Notes: generated by a model not told the origin, from the sequence alone. A DNA stretch of 64,000 nt from Eutreptiella sp. 'Long Island Sound 2002' (GCA_964036045.1 OZ038384.1:34459997-34523996); one strand, 5' to 3'. Numbered from the stretch's first letter, positions 10,478 through 20,711 are shown. Translations and numbers: made by a program.

Positions 10478-11017
10478 GTGGAATTGTTTGCGAGCCAACA
10501 ACAGCACATTATGCAGTTGTACTGCTCCAAAAATTTGAACAACGCTTTCCGTTTTTTCTGGAAAGCAATGGGCCTAGCGTATGCCAACCCTCCCTTCTCC
10601 CTGCTCGCGAAGGTTCTAACCAAAATCGCTTATGAGGGAGGTTGGGTAGTCATGTGCACCCCTGACTGGGGCTGCTCTGGTGAACGCGCTTACTGGCGCC
10701 GTATGCTAAATCGAATGACCGTGGGAAGAGTGCAACTCCCCGACGGACCCATCTATGTGCCTGCGGACTCTGACACAGCTATGCAGGCCCCTGAGTGGGC
10801 CAGTTTCTTATCCATTGTCGATGGATCTCTCAATCCTGTAACCCTGTGTGACCTAGACCAGGTGCTACTGAAAGAGGTCATGGCCGAAAATCGTGGCCTG
10901 ACCCTTTGTGATCTCAAAAATCGATCTCCTGAGCACCTATCTGCCACACGTACAGGGTGTGAATCTCCCGATGGCTATCTGGAACCTGCAGCTGTTAAGG
11001 AGGATGCTGACGACTAA
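10478..11017 (+). pseudogene. Gypsy B: methyltransferase-like NPPF domain between protease and RT
   Basis: VELFASQQQ and, 30 residues on, YANPPFSLLAKVLTKI followed by VVMCTPDWG and a YWRRML...VQLPDGPIY segment. This pattern (D/E-LFAS, N/F-PPFSL, V-x-x-P-W, basic, L-P-x-G) is the one found beside RT in DIRS-type retroelements, where it is described as a Dam-like N6-adenine methyltransferase domain. NPPF fits the catalytic (D/N)PP(Y/F) box. No clear glycine-rich SAM-binding loop is visible, so enzymatic activity is uncertain. It reads open for 179 codons, then TAA at 11,015 (C also has one). Confidence 0.65.
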
Positions 11018-12570
11018 CTGTCACAGATCGCCAGCACTATCCCTCCTGTTGATCCCAGCTGTGTTGATCTAAAACACAGTGCCTTCCTAGCCCAGCTGTT
11101 GCTGGAGAAGGTAGATCTAGAATCAACCTCAGAGCCCACTTCTCCTGTTGGCAAACCGGTGCTACACATGCAGCCTATGCACACAGGTGAACCCGTGGCC
11201 CGGAGCCCTGATGCTCTAGCGTGGCCTGCTTCTAATAACATGCCACTATCTGAGCATGACACTCAGGAACTCTGACGGCTGTTGTACCTGAAGGCCGAAG
11301 GTATTGAGCGCCAAGAACGGCCGCAATACCTCAGACAGACCTGGAAATCCTCCATCTGGTCTGAGGAGGACGATGAGTCCTATACGCTGCCTGATCCTGA
11401 GATACCGCTAGTGTATTCTTTGCACTATGGGCAGCAATGTTCCCCTGAGTGGGACAATGGTTCTGTACCAGCCGAAACTGCTGATCGGCGGAAAAAGAAA
11501 GAACATGGAAAGAGCAACCTCCATGCTGAGGAGGATTTCCTACAGAAAATCGAGAGTCTGAACCTTGACCCCCTGAAGAAACTGCTGCTAACCTTTGAGG
11601 AGGTGTTCGGTGCCTTGCCGCCCCCCTTCTCTTGCAAAAAACTGGTCCAGATGGACCTGAAACTGAAACCTGAATTTGAAAAGACGCGAGTGAGGCGTCG
11701 TCCCCATCCCGCTCCACAGGAACATGTTGAAGAAATCGAGCGCGAGATCCAGGAATGTATTGATGCTGGCCTTGTGGAGGAATATAAGAAGGGGGACTAA
11801 CCCAATCACTGAAGTCCCTGTTTCCTGGTGGCTAAACCAGGGTCGACTGCCCTACGACTCGTTGTTGACTATGGTGAGGTCAACAAGAAACCCCAGAACC
11901 ACTCAGGGAGTATTCCTAACATGGGAAATACCCTCGAGCATATTGCCAAATGCAGGTACAAGACCAAATAGGACAAACGCAGTGGTTTCTGGCAGGTAGA
12001 CCTAACCGCCGCAGCTCAGGAGCTGCTGGCTTTTATAACCCCTAAGGGTCGTGTGTTTAAGTAGAAGGTCATGCCTTTCGGGGTGGCTAATGCCCCAGCG
12101 CTCTTCCAGGAGCTAATGAACAAAGGTTTGTACATACTGAGGCACAGACCTCTGGTACAGGAGTTGATTTCTCGGGGTGCAGAAATGGAGGCCCACATCG
12201 ACGACGTGAGTTTGGGTACTAATACCCAAGAGGACCATGTCCTTCTCTTCCGTGAATTTTTCATTGTTTGTCAAGAAAACCATCTCTGAATGAAACTCGA
12301 AAAATGTGCGTTTATGAAAGGGGAGATGGAATATTTGGGTTTCGACATGCGGTATGGCTGGTGGAAACCAGCCGCGTCTATAATGCAGCCCCTACAGGAC
12401 ATGCAGATTCCCGATTACCCTAAGAAGCGTCTACACGACGTGAGGAGTTTTGTGGGCGCCTGTAACTTGTATAGGCGTCACATCTTCAATTTTACCTACT
12501 CCTCTGCCCCCCTCACTGACGTAATCAAGAAAACTACTCCCTGGAGGTGGACCGCCAGAGAGGAGGAGTG
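11018..12570 (+). pseudogene. Gypsy B: linker and reverse transcriptase
   Basis: The linker (11,018-11,640) is complete here but deleted in C. RT follows: VDYGEVNKKPQN-type segment, DKRSGFWQVDL (motif A Asp), MPFGVANAPALFQELM (motif B) and AHIDDVSLGT (catalytic Asp pair). Stops include TGA 11,274, TAA about 11,798 and TGA about 11,812 (the last two shared with C), TAG for Trp at about 12,063, and TGA at about 12,287 where C has CGA. Many differences from C are C-to-T or G-to-A. It would have synthesised cDNA; it is dead. Confidence 0.8.
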
Positions 12571-13741
12571 ATTCCAGGAGTTGAAGAAGAAAATTACCTC
12601 CTCCAACTGCCTCGGAGTACCTCGCCCTAAGGGCGAGATAGTCCTGATCACTGATGCCAGTGATGTAGGGGGGGGGTGGAAGGATCTACCAATGGCAGGA
12701 GCTTAACCCAGCTGAACTAACCCACTGCCATTATCGTACTAGTGGACTGAACCGTGATGGTTCCTTAAAACATGACTATCCTACCAGTGAGTGGCGGGTG
12801 GTGCCACTGGGACACTGGAATGGGAAATGGAACCAAGCGCGTTCCAATTACAACACCTATGACCAGGAACTCCTGGCCGGTATGTTGGTGCTTTCGTCCC
12901 AAACCCGACTTCTGGGATCTAACCCCAATGTCTGGCTCTGTGACCAGGAACCAGTGAAGTCTTTTCAGAAGGGCTCACCACCAGAGAAAGCAAAACTAAA
13001 GCGGTGGTGGACTTACCTGAGCCAGTTGAGGCTGACAGTTCATCATATCCCCGGTATGAAAAATGAACTGTTTGACTATATATCGCGCAATAACCTCGAT
13101 GCGCTTATAGCTGAGAGCTCTGTGGCGCTCGCCAAGGAGGCTATCCAGCGTATGGATGTCCAACTTGACCTGTCCATGCGCACAGCTGGAATCCTGGAGG
13201 TGTGGAGCGTAACCGACTATCAGTCAGAGTATAAAGAAATTCTCCAAACCCTCAGCACTGGTCTTGAACCCCGTGTCATTGACGGGCATCAGTGGTATAA
13301 AAACAACCAGTACCTCTACTACGAGGACCGTATTGTTGTGCCTGAGGCACGACTTCGATGGGTGCCTACAGTGGTTCCATCTCAGTTCGGGTCACACTGG
13401 CGCTAATCGCTCAGTGGACTTCTTCCGTGAGTGTTTCTACTCTAGTCTAGTCCTGACTGAACTCAGGTCTCGTATGCAGACCATTGTGGATGCTTGTGGC
13501 TGTCATGCCAGCAAGCAGAGCGACAGTAGGGATAGGGGACCGATTTCCATCCTACCCATACCCTATTGTGCAAACTCTCTTCTCTATGTGGATTTCATCC
13601 ACGGCCTGCCACGCTTCGGCGGCTATGATAGTTGCCTAGTGGTGACCTGTGGCCTATCTCGCTTCACCCGTGTGTTCCCTTGCAATAAGAAAATCACAGG
13701 TGAGCAGACTGTGAAAATGTTGGTCGAACAATGGTTCGAAC
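12571..13741 (+). pseudogene. Gypsy B: RNase H and truncated integrase
   Basis: RNase H shows the first Asp in the ITDASDVGG-type motif, YDQELLAGM and WLCDQEPV; an extra G near 12,670 shifts the frame. The integrase zinc module follows (HTGANRS..., CGCHASK) and the core begins VDFIHGLP. The coding sequence stops abruptly after ATGGTTCGAAC at 13,741, where copy C continues CGTATGGGGC. From 13,748 the sequence is minus-strand protease of copy M. The break marks the tandem-duplication junction. Confidence 0.8.
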
Positions 13742-13747
13742 AGCTGG
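13742..13747. other. Duplication junction with 6-bp filler
   Basis: AGCTGG lies between integrase sequence (matching C to 26,668) and M protease sequence (matching 5,731 onward). No matching source is evident next to either breakpoint. Filler DNA of this kind is common at end-joined breaks. Confidence 0.6.
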
Positions 13748-15019
13748 TTCTGACAGCTCCAAAGGTACGGGGAAGAGCCCACTGCCAAAGTCGCAGTGCA
13801 GAGAATAGGGGCGTCGCAGAGACAACATTTTGACTTGGGGGTTTCTTCGCAGGAAGTCGGTGCCAATGACGATGTCAAAGGCGTCAGTGTCCAACACTCT
13901 GCAATGTTTGGTCACAGTCTCGTCGCCAAGACAAATAGTCACATGGACATCCCCCGAGGAATGGATGGTATGCCCATCCCCTACTCTTATGGCCACTGTC
14001 TTAGTTTTCTTGAAAGTCTTTAGCAGGCGCCAGGCCACTATAGAGAGTATTGCGCCGGTGTCAAGCACTGCTCGAAAAACGTGATCCCTGATTTTCACGA
14101 GGACCCAGAAAACGAAGTCCTCCTCTTCGGGGCCGCCCCCCGACTCCTCGGCAGGGAATTTGACATCCACCCCTGCAGCCATGAGGGACTTGGCCATCCA
14201 GGCCAGTCGCCTCTTCTTGGAATCAGTCCTCTCAGGGGAGGTGTTATCCCCCTGCAGGGGCTTCTTGGGGTCAACACCGGCAGGAGAGGGAGAAGTAGCA
14301 GGCGCTAATCAGCGCCTCTGGGGGTTGGGGGTTCCATCCTTGCCACCCCCCTTGCCCCCTCCTTTACCACCCTTATCCCCCCATTCTGGGGAATTATTGA
14401 GGGTGTTTGGGTCTTCTGACGTTCAGCCTCCTGCCGTTTGTTTTTGTCACTCTCACGCTTTTTTATGTGACATTCGTCCTCGTAGTGACGACGTTTGCCA
14501 CAGTAACCACAGATGATGGTATTCCTGATATGTTCCTGATGGGTCACTGTTTTACCATCCTTGGTGTGCTGCTGTCGTTTCATTTGCAGCATACAACCAC
14601 CGCTGAGGTCGCAGTCAGGAACATGACAAGGTCCCCCCTTGTCAATGACAGGCTTACAGAAGAAGAATGGGGGTGTACCAGTTTCAGGTTTAACCTCATT
14701 CATGGCACGCAGGTTACCCCTTCCTTTACCACCAGCCTGGTTGGCGTTAGTGGGACTTTTAGGCCCTTCTCCTAGCCACATCCAGGAGTAGAGGTACCAC
14801 CCTGACCCAGGTGTTTCTTGACGAATTTCTCCATGTGGGAGTCATTCTCCCTCCAGCTCGATCAGCAGGTCCACAAGGTCGTCGTACGTGTGGGCCCGAC
14901 TCTTACTCTCAGAGGTAGTGCGGCAATCGTCCCACGTACTTGTAGGAATCTTACTCATGAGCCACAGCCGGGGCTCCGTGGCTCCATAGGAACCCACGTT
15001 CCTTCGTGAACGCACATAC
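13748..15019 (-). pseudogene. Second copy of gypsy M protease-Gag fragment
   Basis: Nearly identical to 5,731-7,010: protease with AVLDTGAIL and VIGTDFLRRN, then Gag with CGYCGKRRHYEDEC. Differences are scattered single bases plus a roughly 10-bp loss near 14,852 in the LERENDSH region. It ends with the same CATAC (15,015-15,019) next to an LTR start, which shows that the duplicated unit included the flank of the original insertion. Confidence 0.85.
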
Positions 15020-15570
15020 AGTAAGAAAACGTCACTGCCATGTCTTTCTTCGAGGGCTTGATCCAGGCCAAGCCCCCCTTGAAACCCATTTGTTGATGCT
15101 AAGACTAACTTAAGTATTTTTATTACTCTTTTGAAGCTTTTAGTACACTTTCTCAAAGTAAACTAGGGTTATAACCCTAGCCCCCCATGAAGTTCACCCC
15201 TACCACTCAACTGAGCGGAGGTATCTTCCTTCATGGAGGATATACCGAAAGAAAATAGGCATTTCATGCCTTAGGCCTTGGAGGTTAAGCCTAGTGGTCT
15301 CCCACCCCAAGACCCCTATACTCGATTGTTTCAACCACTTATTGTGGTTGTACCTTTTCACTGTTTCTGAATTCAGTTGCTTGGCCAAGTCATAATCTTT
15401 GTCTGGCCTAACTGCTATGCCCCACATTCCTAACCAGCCCCATTTGATTCAAAAGAGTGCACATGAAGTGCTTGATGCTAAATTGGAGGCTAGAGTCAGG
15501 CCATTTTTCACATAAAATCTTTTTTTTTATCCATTTGTGATTTAATCTTTCTATGTATACCTGCTTTGTC

Positions 15571-15587
15571 TATATGCAGCCCTTCTG
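15571..15587. repeat. TSD of GC-rich retroposon, left copy
   Basis: TATATGCAGCCCTTCTG; the right copy at 20,619-20,635 begins TATATGCAGCCCT then differs by small changes. The uninterrupted site is at 7,673-7,689 in LTR B. Confidence 0.7.
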
Positions 15588-15611
15588 GTGCAGGGGGCAG
15601 GACAAGGGGGG

Positions 15612-16520
15612 ATGGGAGAGCGAGCGGGCCAGGGCGTGGGGGACGGGAGGCGGGACCCGCGACACGGGCGCGGGACTGGAAAGGGGCCCAAGGGCAAGGG
15701 CAAGGGCAAGGGCAAGGGCCCCAAGGGACAGGAGGGACGGGGCATGGGAGCCCAGGGGGGAGGGCGGGGCGAAGGGAGGGGGGCAGAGGGCGGAGCGCCC
15801 CCGCAGCCGGACGTGCAGCCGGTGAGGTGCATCCCCCCCGGCATCCAACAGATGCCGGCACACCACAGCTACCACCACCACCACCACCACCACCACCACC
15901 TCTACAACATCGACCCTGACGCCGGCGAGCTCGTCCCCCCCCAACCCCCACGACACCAGCACCAGCAAGCCCCCCCCGCGCCGAGGGCGGAGCCGGCGCA
16001 GATGGCCTCGGCGGAGGGGGGACGGGGCGCGGCATCGGCGCCGCAGGCGCAGGAGCAGCGAGGGGGGGCGGCACGGGGGGCGGAGGAGAGCCGGCCATGG
16101 GACCGGGACTGGGGCGCAGTCCCGGACCCGCTGGGGGGGGAGACCCTCCCCCTGGTGGGGGAAGTGTACGGGTGGTTGTGCTGGGCCAACCAGGGGACCT
16201 CCAGGAGGTCGCGGAACCGGCTCTTCAATGCCGTGCTCCTCCGGAGGGACGGAGGAAACCGAGAGGCACCCCCGGGGGGGTGGGCGGCCCCAGAGGACCA
16301 CGAGAGGGTCCTCAGGTCAGTGATCCGGGCGGCGTGGCCCGACAGGGAGCCGACGTGGCCGGCCTTCCTGGAAGGGGGAGCGGTGCTCCGCATCACGGAT
16401 GCGGACGCCAACAACTGGCTCCCCCGGGCTTTGCGTAGCGCCCTCGCCCACTGGCGCTACCGCCGGCACAACCCGCCGCCGCCGCAGCCCCAGCCCCCAC
16501 ACAAGCGGCGGCGCAAGTGA
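15612..16520 (+). CDS. Unknown protein of the GC-rich retroposon (302 aa)
   Basis: I do not recognise the family. The frame is open from the left edge of the insertion; the first ATG is at 15,612. Residues 1-75 are Gly/Lys/Arg-rich with a GKGKGKGKGKG run, then a Pro-rich part and a nine-His tract (about 15,871-15,897). Residues about 165-275 are the only complex part: YGWLCWANQG, RLFNAVLLRRDGG, HERVLRSVIRAAWP and WPAFLEGG. The C-terminus is basic (HKRRRK). A basic nucleic-acid-binding, Gag or ORF1-like role would suit a retroposon, but this is inference. The same W-x2-W ... F-x3-L-x-R ... E-x2-LR spacing appears on the minus strand at 60,815-61,303. The 5' part may be truncated. Confidence 0.5.
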   Translation: MGERAGQGVGDGRRDPRHGRGTGKGPKGKGKGKGKGPKGQEGRGMGAQGGGRGEGRGAEGGAPPQPDVQPVRCIPPGIQQMPAHHSYHHHHHHHHHLYNIDPDAGELVPPQPPRHQHQQAPPAPRAEPAQMASAEGGRGAASAPQAQEQRGGAARGAEESRPWDRDWGAVPDPLGGETLPLVGEVYGWLCWANQGTSRRSRNRLFNAVLLRRDGGNREAPPGGWAAPEDHERVLRSVIRAAWPDREPTWPAFLEGGAVLRITDADANNWLPRALRSALAHWRYRRHNPPPPQPQPPHKRRRK

Positions 16521-16667
16521 AGGCCCAGACGGCGGGTACGGGAGGGTTGGGGGGGGGGGATGGGCCCCCTGACCCACGCCCCCCCCACGGTATGGCACGA
16601 CGTGCGAGGGCGCGCCGCCTCCCGCTGGAGGGAGTGCGGAGGCAACAAGCGCGGGGAGGAACCGGCT
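16521..16667. other. GC-rich spacer between the open frame and the tandem repeat
   Basis: Short noncoding stretch with G- and C-runs leading into the first 1.05-kb repeat unit. No further structure seen. Confidence 0.4.
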
Positions 16668-18720
16668 GCCCCGCAACCTGCTAACCACTGACCGCTAACC
16701 CCCACGGCCACCCCCGGCCGGCCGGCGCCGCGCGGCAACGGCCGGGGAGGTGAGGGCCCCGGCGAGGGCCTGCGCGGGCATCCGGCTCTCGATAGGGGGG
16801 GCGGGTGAAGGGCGCGACCCCCTGGCCGATTGCTGGCCCCCGGGACCAGGACCGCCATGCCGACCCCGCCCCCCCCCCCCGGCCGACGAGAGGCATCGCC
16901 AGGGGGCCCAAGGGCCCCCCCCAAACCCCCCCCCCCGCACAGACCCGAGGGCGGGCAGGGAGGCGCCCCCCCCACCACCCCCCCGCACCCACCACAGCAG
17001 GGGAGCCACAGGCGCGGCCCTCCGCCCCCCCAGGGCCGGGGGGGCGCCCCCCCCTCAGGGGGAACGGCGGCGCGATGCGGGCAATGGCGGCTGGGCCTGC
17101 TCCCGTGAACCCACATCGGCGTGCCCGAGCAACGCGCACGACGGAGCAGGAAGGAGGCCGCGCCCCACATGACCCTCCCGTAACCACAGCCCGCTCCGAG
17201 GTGACAGAGGGAGGGTTTCAAGTCAGATGGGGCCCCCAGGGGGGCGGTCCACGGGCCGCCCCTCACCCCCCCCACCCCGGGGCGGCATTTCAGCCCCGAC
17301 CGCACGCGCGCGCCGGAAGGGAGCGCACCGGCGACACGGAGAGAGCCAGGAAGGAGTACCACAGGCCGCCGCCTGGAACAAGAGCAGGGAGGCCGCGGCG
17401 CGACACCCCCCTCCCCCCCCGCCCCCCCACCGGCCCGCCAGCCACGGGGGCCCCGGCCCCCACCCCCCGAGGCAGAAGGGACGGACCCCCCCCCGCCCGA
17501 GAGGGGAGCCGGAGTGTGACCCGCCCCCACGCCCCAGTAGCCGGCTCAAATGGGGGCCGCGAAGAACAAGTGGGCCCACGCCTGCGCACCGGGACGCCGC
17601 GCAGATCGTGCCCAGAGAAGCCGGGTGGGCGCGAACCGGAATGGTATGGGTAGCCACGCCCCCCATGGACAGCAGGACACCAAGGGACGCCCGCTTTGTT
17701 GCCTACCCAGGGAAAGCGGCCCCGCAACCCGCTAACCACTGACCGCTGACCCTCACGGCCACCCCCGGCCGGCCAGCGCCGCGCGGCAACGGCCGGGGGA
17801 TGAGGGGCCCCAGGGAGGGACTGCGTGAGGATCCGGCTCTCGGTAGAGGGGGGCGGGGGAAGGGCGCGACCCCCCTGGCCGATGGCTGGCCCCCGGGGCC
17901 GGGACCGCCAAGCCGCCCCCCCCCCCCTTTGGCCGACAGGAGGCATCGCCAGGGGACCGAAGGCCCCCCCCACTCCCCCCCCCCCCCCTCCCACACAGGC
18001 CCGAGAGCGGGCGGGGTGGCGCCCCCCCCCCCCCCCCCCCGCACCCACCCCAGCTGGGGAGCCACAGGCGCGGCCCCCCGCCCCCCCAGGGCCGGGGGGG
18101 CGCCCCCACCCACAGGAGGAACGGCGACACGGTAAGGGCAACGACGGCTGGACCTGCCCCCGCGAACCCACGCCGGCGTGCCGGAGCAACGCGCACAACG
18201 GAACACGAAGGAGGCCGCGCCCCGCATGACCCTCCTGTGACCACAGCCCACTCCGAGGGGACAGAGGGGGGGTTTGCAGGTCAGCTGGGACCCCCAGGGG
18301 AGCGGTCCACGGGCCGCCCCTCACCCCTCCCCACCCCGGGGCGGCACTTCAGCCCCGACCGCACGCGCGCGCCGGAGGGGAGTGCGCCAGCGACGCGAAG
18401 AGAGCCAGAAAGGGGTACCGCTGGCCGCCGCCCGGAACGAGAGCGGGGAGGCCGCGGCGCGACACCCCCCCCGAGGCAAGGGGGATGGGCCCCCCCAACC
18501 CGAGAGGGGAGCCGGAGTGTGACCCGCCCCCCCGCTCCAGCCGCCGGCCCACATGGGGGCCGCGAAGAACAAGCGGGCCCACGCCTGCGCACCGGGGCGC
18601 CGCACAGATCGTACCAGGAGAAGCTGGGTGAACACGAACCGGGGTGGTATGGGGGGCCACGCCCCCCATGGACAGCGCAACGCCAGTGACGCCCGCTTTG
18701 TTGCCTGCCCAGGGAAGGCA
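16668..18720. repeat. Two tandem 1.05-kb GC-rich repeat units
   Basis: Unit 1 starts near 16,668 and unit 2 near 17,717; the marker CTAACCACTGACCGCT recurs at 16,681 and 17,732 (period about 1,051 bp). Both units carry the same order of landmarks, including GGCCACCCCCGGCCGGCC, long C-tracts, GGGGCGGCA-TTCAGCCCCGACCGC and a final CCCGCTTTGTTGCCT. Units differ by substitutions and C-run lengths. Long open frames cross them in several frames on both strands, as expected from stop-poor GC-rich DNA, so I call no gene. Confidence 0.75.
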
Positions 18721-18983
18721 GAGGGACGGAAAGAGGCAGAGCGACCCCCCGCCCTGCAGTCAGTCGGCGACCCGGCGGTGCTACTGTCCGCCTCTTACCC
18801 CTGTGCACGTCAGTCGGAGATCCCACGCACCCCACCCAGCCCCCTCCCCCCCTGTCCCGACCCCGTGCACGTGGACTGGGGCCTCCCGGCACGCGCAACA
18901 CGCTACGCAACGCACAGCCCCACCCCCAGGACTGGATTCATAGCCGACGACACCCCTAAGTGGCGTAAGAGACTCCCGCGGCC

Positions 18984-19040
18984 CAGTAGTGAGAGCGTCG
19001 GTCTTCAATCGTCCAGTGCGGGGGTTCGATCCCGGGCGTT
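18984..19040 (+). other. tRNA-like A/B-box pair inside GC-rich retroposon
   Basis: CAGTAGTGAGAGCGTCGG resembles an A box, and GGTTCGATCCC at 19,023-19,033 is a perfect B box, with tRNA-like spacing of about 30 bases. Arms pair only partly, so it is tRNA-derived rather than a tRNA. It could promote Pol III transcription. Confidence 0.4.
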
Positions 19041-19270
19041 GGTGCTCCTGGGATCCCTGCACGTAGAGCTCTCTAGTTGGCGACGTGGGAACCACCCCCC
19101 CCTCCAGCAACTCGCGCCACCACCGATACCGGTGGATCGGGTGGAGGTCTCGTTCGTTTTACCCCCCACCCAAGAAAAACAAAACACATGGGAGCCACCC
19201 ACCCCTGCAGCAGTGCGCACCGTCACCTGTACTCAAACAGGTCGATGGGAGGCCTCGTCCGGTATTCGAA

Positions 19271-19308
19271 GGGATCGGTGGGAGACCACCGATCCCGGGG
19301 TTTGAACC
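19271..19308. other. Perfect 11-bp hairpin next to reverse B box
   Basis: GGGATCGGTGG (19,271-19,281), tetraloop GAGA, CCACCGATCCC (19,286-19,296). On the + strand the loop is of GNRA type. Adjacent bases 19,297-19,308 give GGTTCAAACCCC on the minus strand, a B-box match. Confidence 0.5.
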
Positions 19309-20597
19309 AGCTCCTTCGCGGCGCGCGCCAAGTGCGCTGCCTCCGGGGTGGCTGCCTTCTGAGATACACTGGCACCCGGGTCACAGAACAAACGCGCCCG
19401 CAACCCCCTCCCCCTGTGCTAAGAGTAAGCCCGCGGTAGGGGTGCTCTGCTGGGCCATGAACCGGGACATTGGTGCACCACTCCAGCCACGGTCACCCCA
19501 ACCCCCCCACGCATCCCGCAGGGCGAAGCTCCGTGCGCATCAGGCTCGTCATGGGAATCCGGCGGGCCGGCGCCTGGACACCAAGACGACACCTCTCTCC
19601 CCCCCCGCAAGAACAGAGCGGGGCCCCCGCAACCGCACGCCCGCAACGCAGACCCCGACAGCCCACCTAGTGGACGGGCAGTCGGGGGAAGAGGAGCGCA
19701 AGACCCAGAACGCCCCACGCAACGGACGAAGGCACCCCCCCGGGGACGCCCTGCCGCTGCCACCGCAACCCCAAGCCATTAAAGGGGGAACCGGGACCGG
19801 ACCGCCCCCCCCCAAGCACGCCAGACGGAGCACGGGACCGGGGCAGGACACGCGGAGGGGCACGGACCACATGGAACGGCCCTACCAGCGCCCAGTGCCG
19901 GGACCACGCGAGATGCGCGCGCCACACCACCCAGCGGGGAGCGGACACCGCGAGAGCGCGAGCCCACACACACGAAAAGGACACGCGGGGACCACCAGAA
20001 GGGCAACCGGACCGAGCGCGCGGAACGCACAGACCACATGGAATGGCGTACCAGCGAGCGAGGATAAGGGACACCCGGACGGGACTGCCCGCCACACGCA
20101 GCGCGGGATACGCGGGGCGGGAAGGGGGAAGAAGGGGAGACACAACACCAGGTACCGGCCCGAGCCCCCCCGAACCGGCCGCGAGCGCCGCGCACACACA
20201 GACGGGACACTGCACCCGCCAAGGCAGTAGTGGCGCACAGCGCCACGCCCCAACCCCTAGGCTAAGCAGCCTCCGCGCCAGCCCAAGGGGGTCCCACTGG
20301 CGACAAGCCAGTAGCACGGGCCCGGCGGCGCCGGTGCCCCGGGCGACCACGCATTAGGGGGGCGACGCAGTGGGTAAGCGCCCGCGGCCACGGCTGCGAA
20401 TTGATGCACTGACCGGGGAGTGGCGAAACGGGGACGTTGGGGAAGGACGGGGCTCTGAGCTCTGTGAACCCGGGGGACTCCGCCACCAGGCAGGAGGTGC
20501 GTCTTGGGGGCCCCCCCACTAGGACCCGGTGGGGAGGATATCACCTGGCCCGACCAGGTGGCCCCCCGGGGCCGAAAGGCGTCTAGTACCCGCAAAA

Positions 20598-20618
20598 TCA
20601 AACCTCAAACCTCAAACC
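20598..20618 (+). repeat. Heptameric tail (TCAAACC)3
   Basis: Three exact TCAAACC units directly before the right target duplication. Simple-sequence tails at this position are typical 3' ends of non-LTR retroelements. Confidence 0.65.
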
Positions 20619-20711
20619 TATATGCAGCCCTCTTGGCTTACACTGGATTTCAAACTATTCATTGATTCGATCCACATCCTGTTCTTGCTCTACTTGCTCC
20701 TTTGGTTTTGG

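Larger units (their letters stand above)
18721..20597. other. GC-rich 3' region of retroposon, noncoding as far as visible
   Basis: Contains two B-box-like motifs and a perfect hairpin (separate entries) but no recognisable protein. A 381-codon frame (19,085-20,230) is Arg/Pro/His-rich with no conserved motif and overlaps other open frames of equal quality, so it is probably a composition artefact. Confidence 0.45.
15588..20618 (+). mobile_element. GC-rich 5.03-kb retroposon with 12-17 bp TSD
   Basis: The LTR sequence TATATGCAGCCCTTCTG ends at 15,587 and is resumed at 20,619 with TATATGCAGCCCT, so the inserted block is precisely bounded and flanked by a long target duplication. It ends in three tandem TCAAACC heptamers (20,598-20,618), a 3' tail as non-LTR retroelements have. 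The base composition (long C-tracts, very high GC) is quite unlike the host LTR. It carries a 302-codon open frame, two 1.05-kb tandem repeats and tRNA-like motifs. I recognise no RT, so it may be non-autonomous or 5'-truncated. Confidence 0.75.

Noticed and set aside
19085-20230. 381-codon open frame in the GC-rich retroposon
   Set aside because: Arg/Pro/His-rich without motif, overlapping equally long frames; GC-rich DNA lacks stop codons.
20347-20430. Third tRNA-like sequence in the GC-rich retroposon
   Set aside because: The A-box-like part is fair but no B box or T-arm can be formed.
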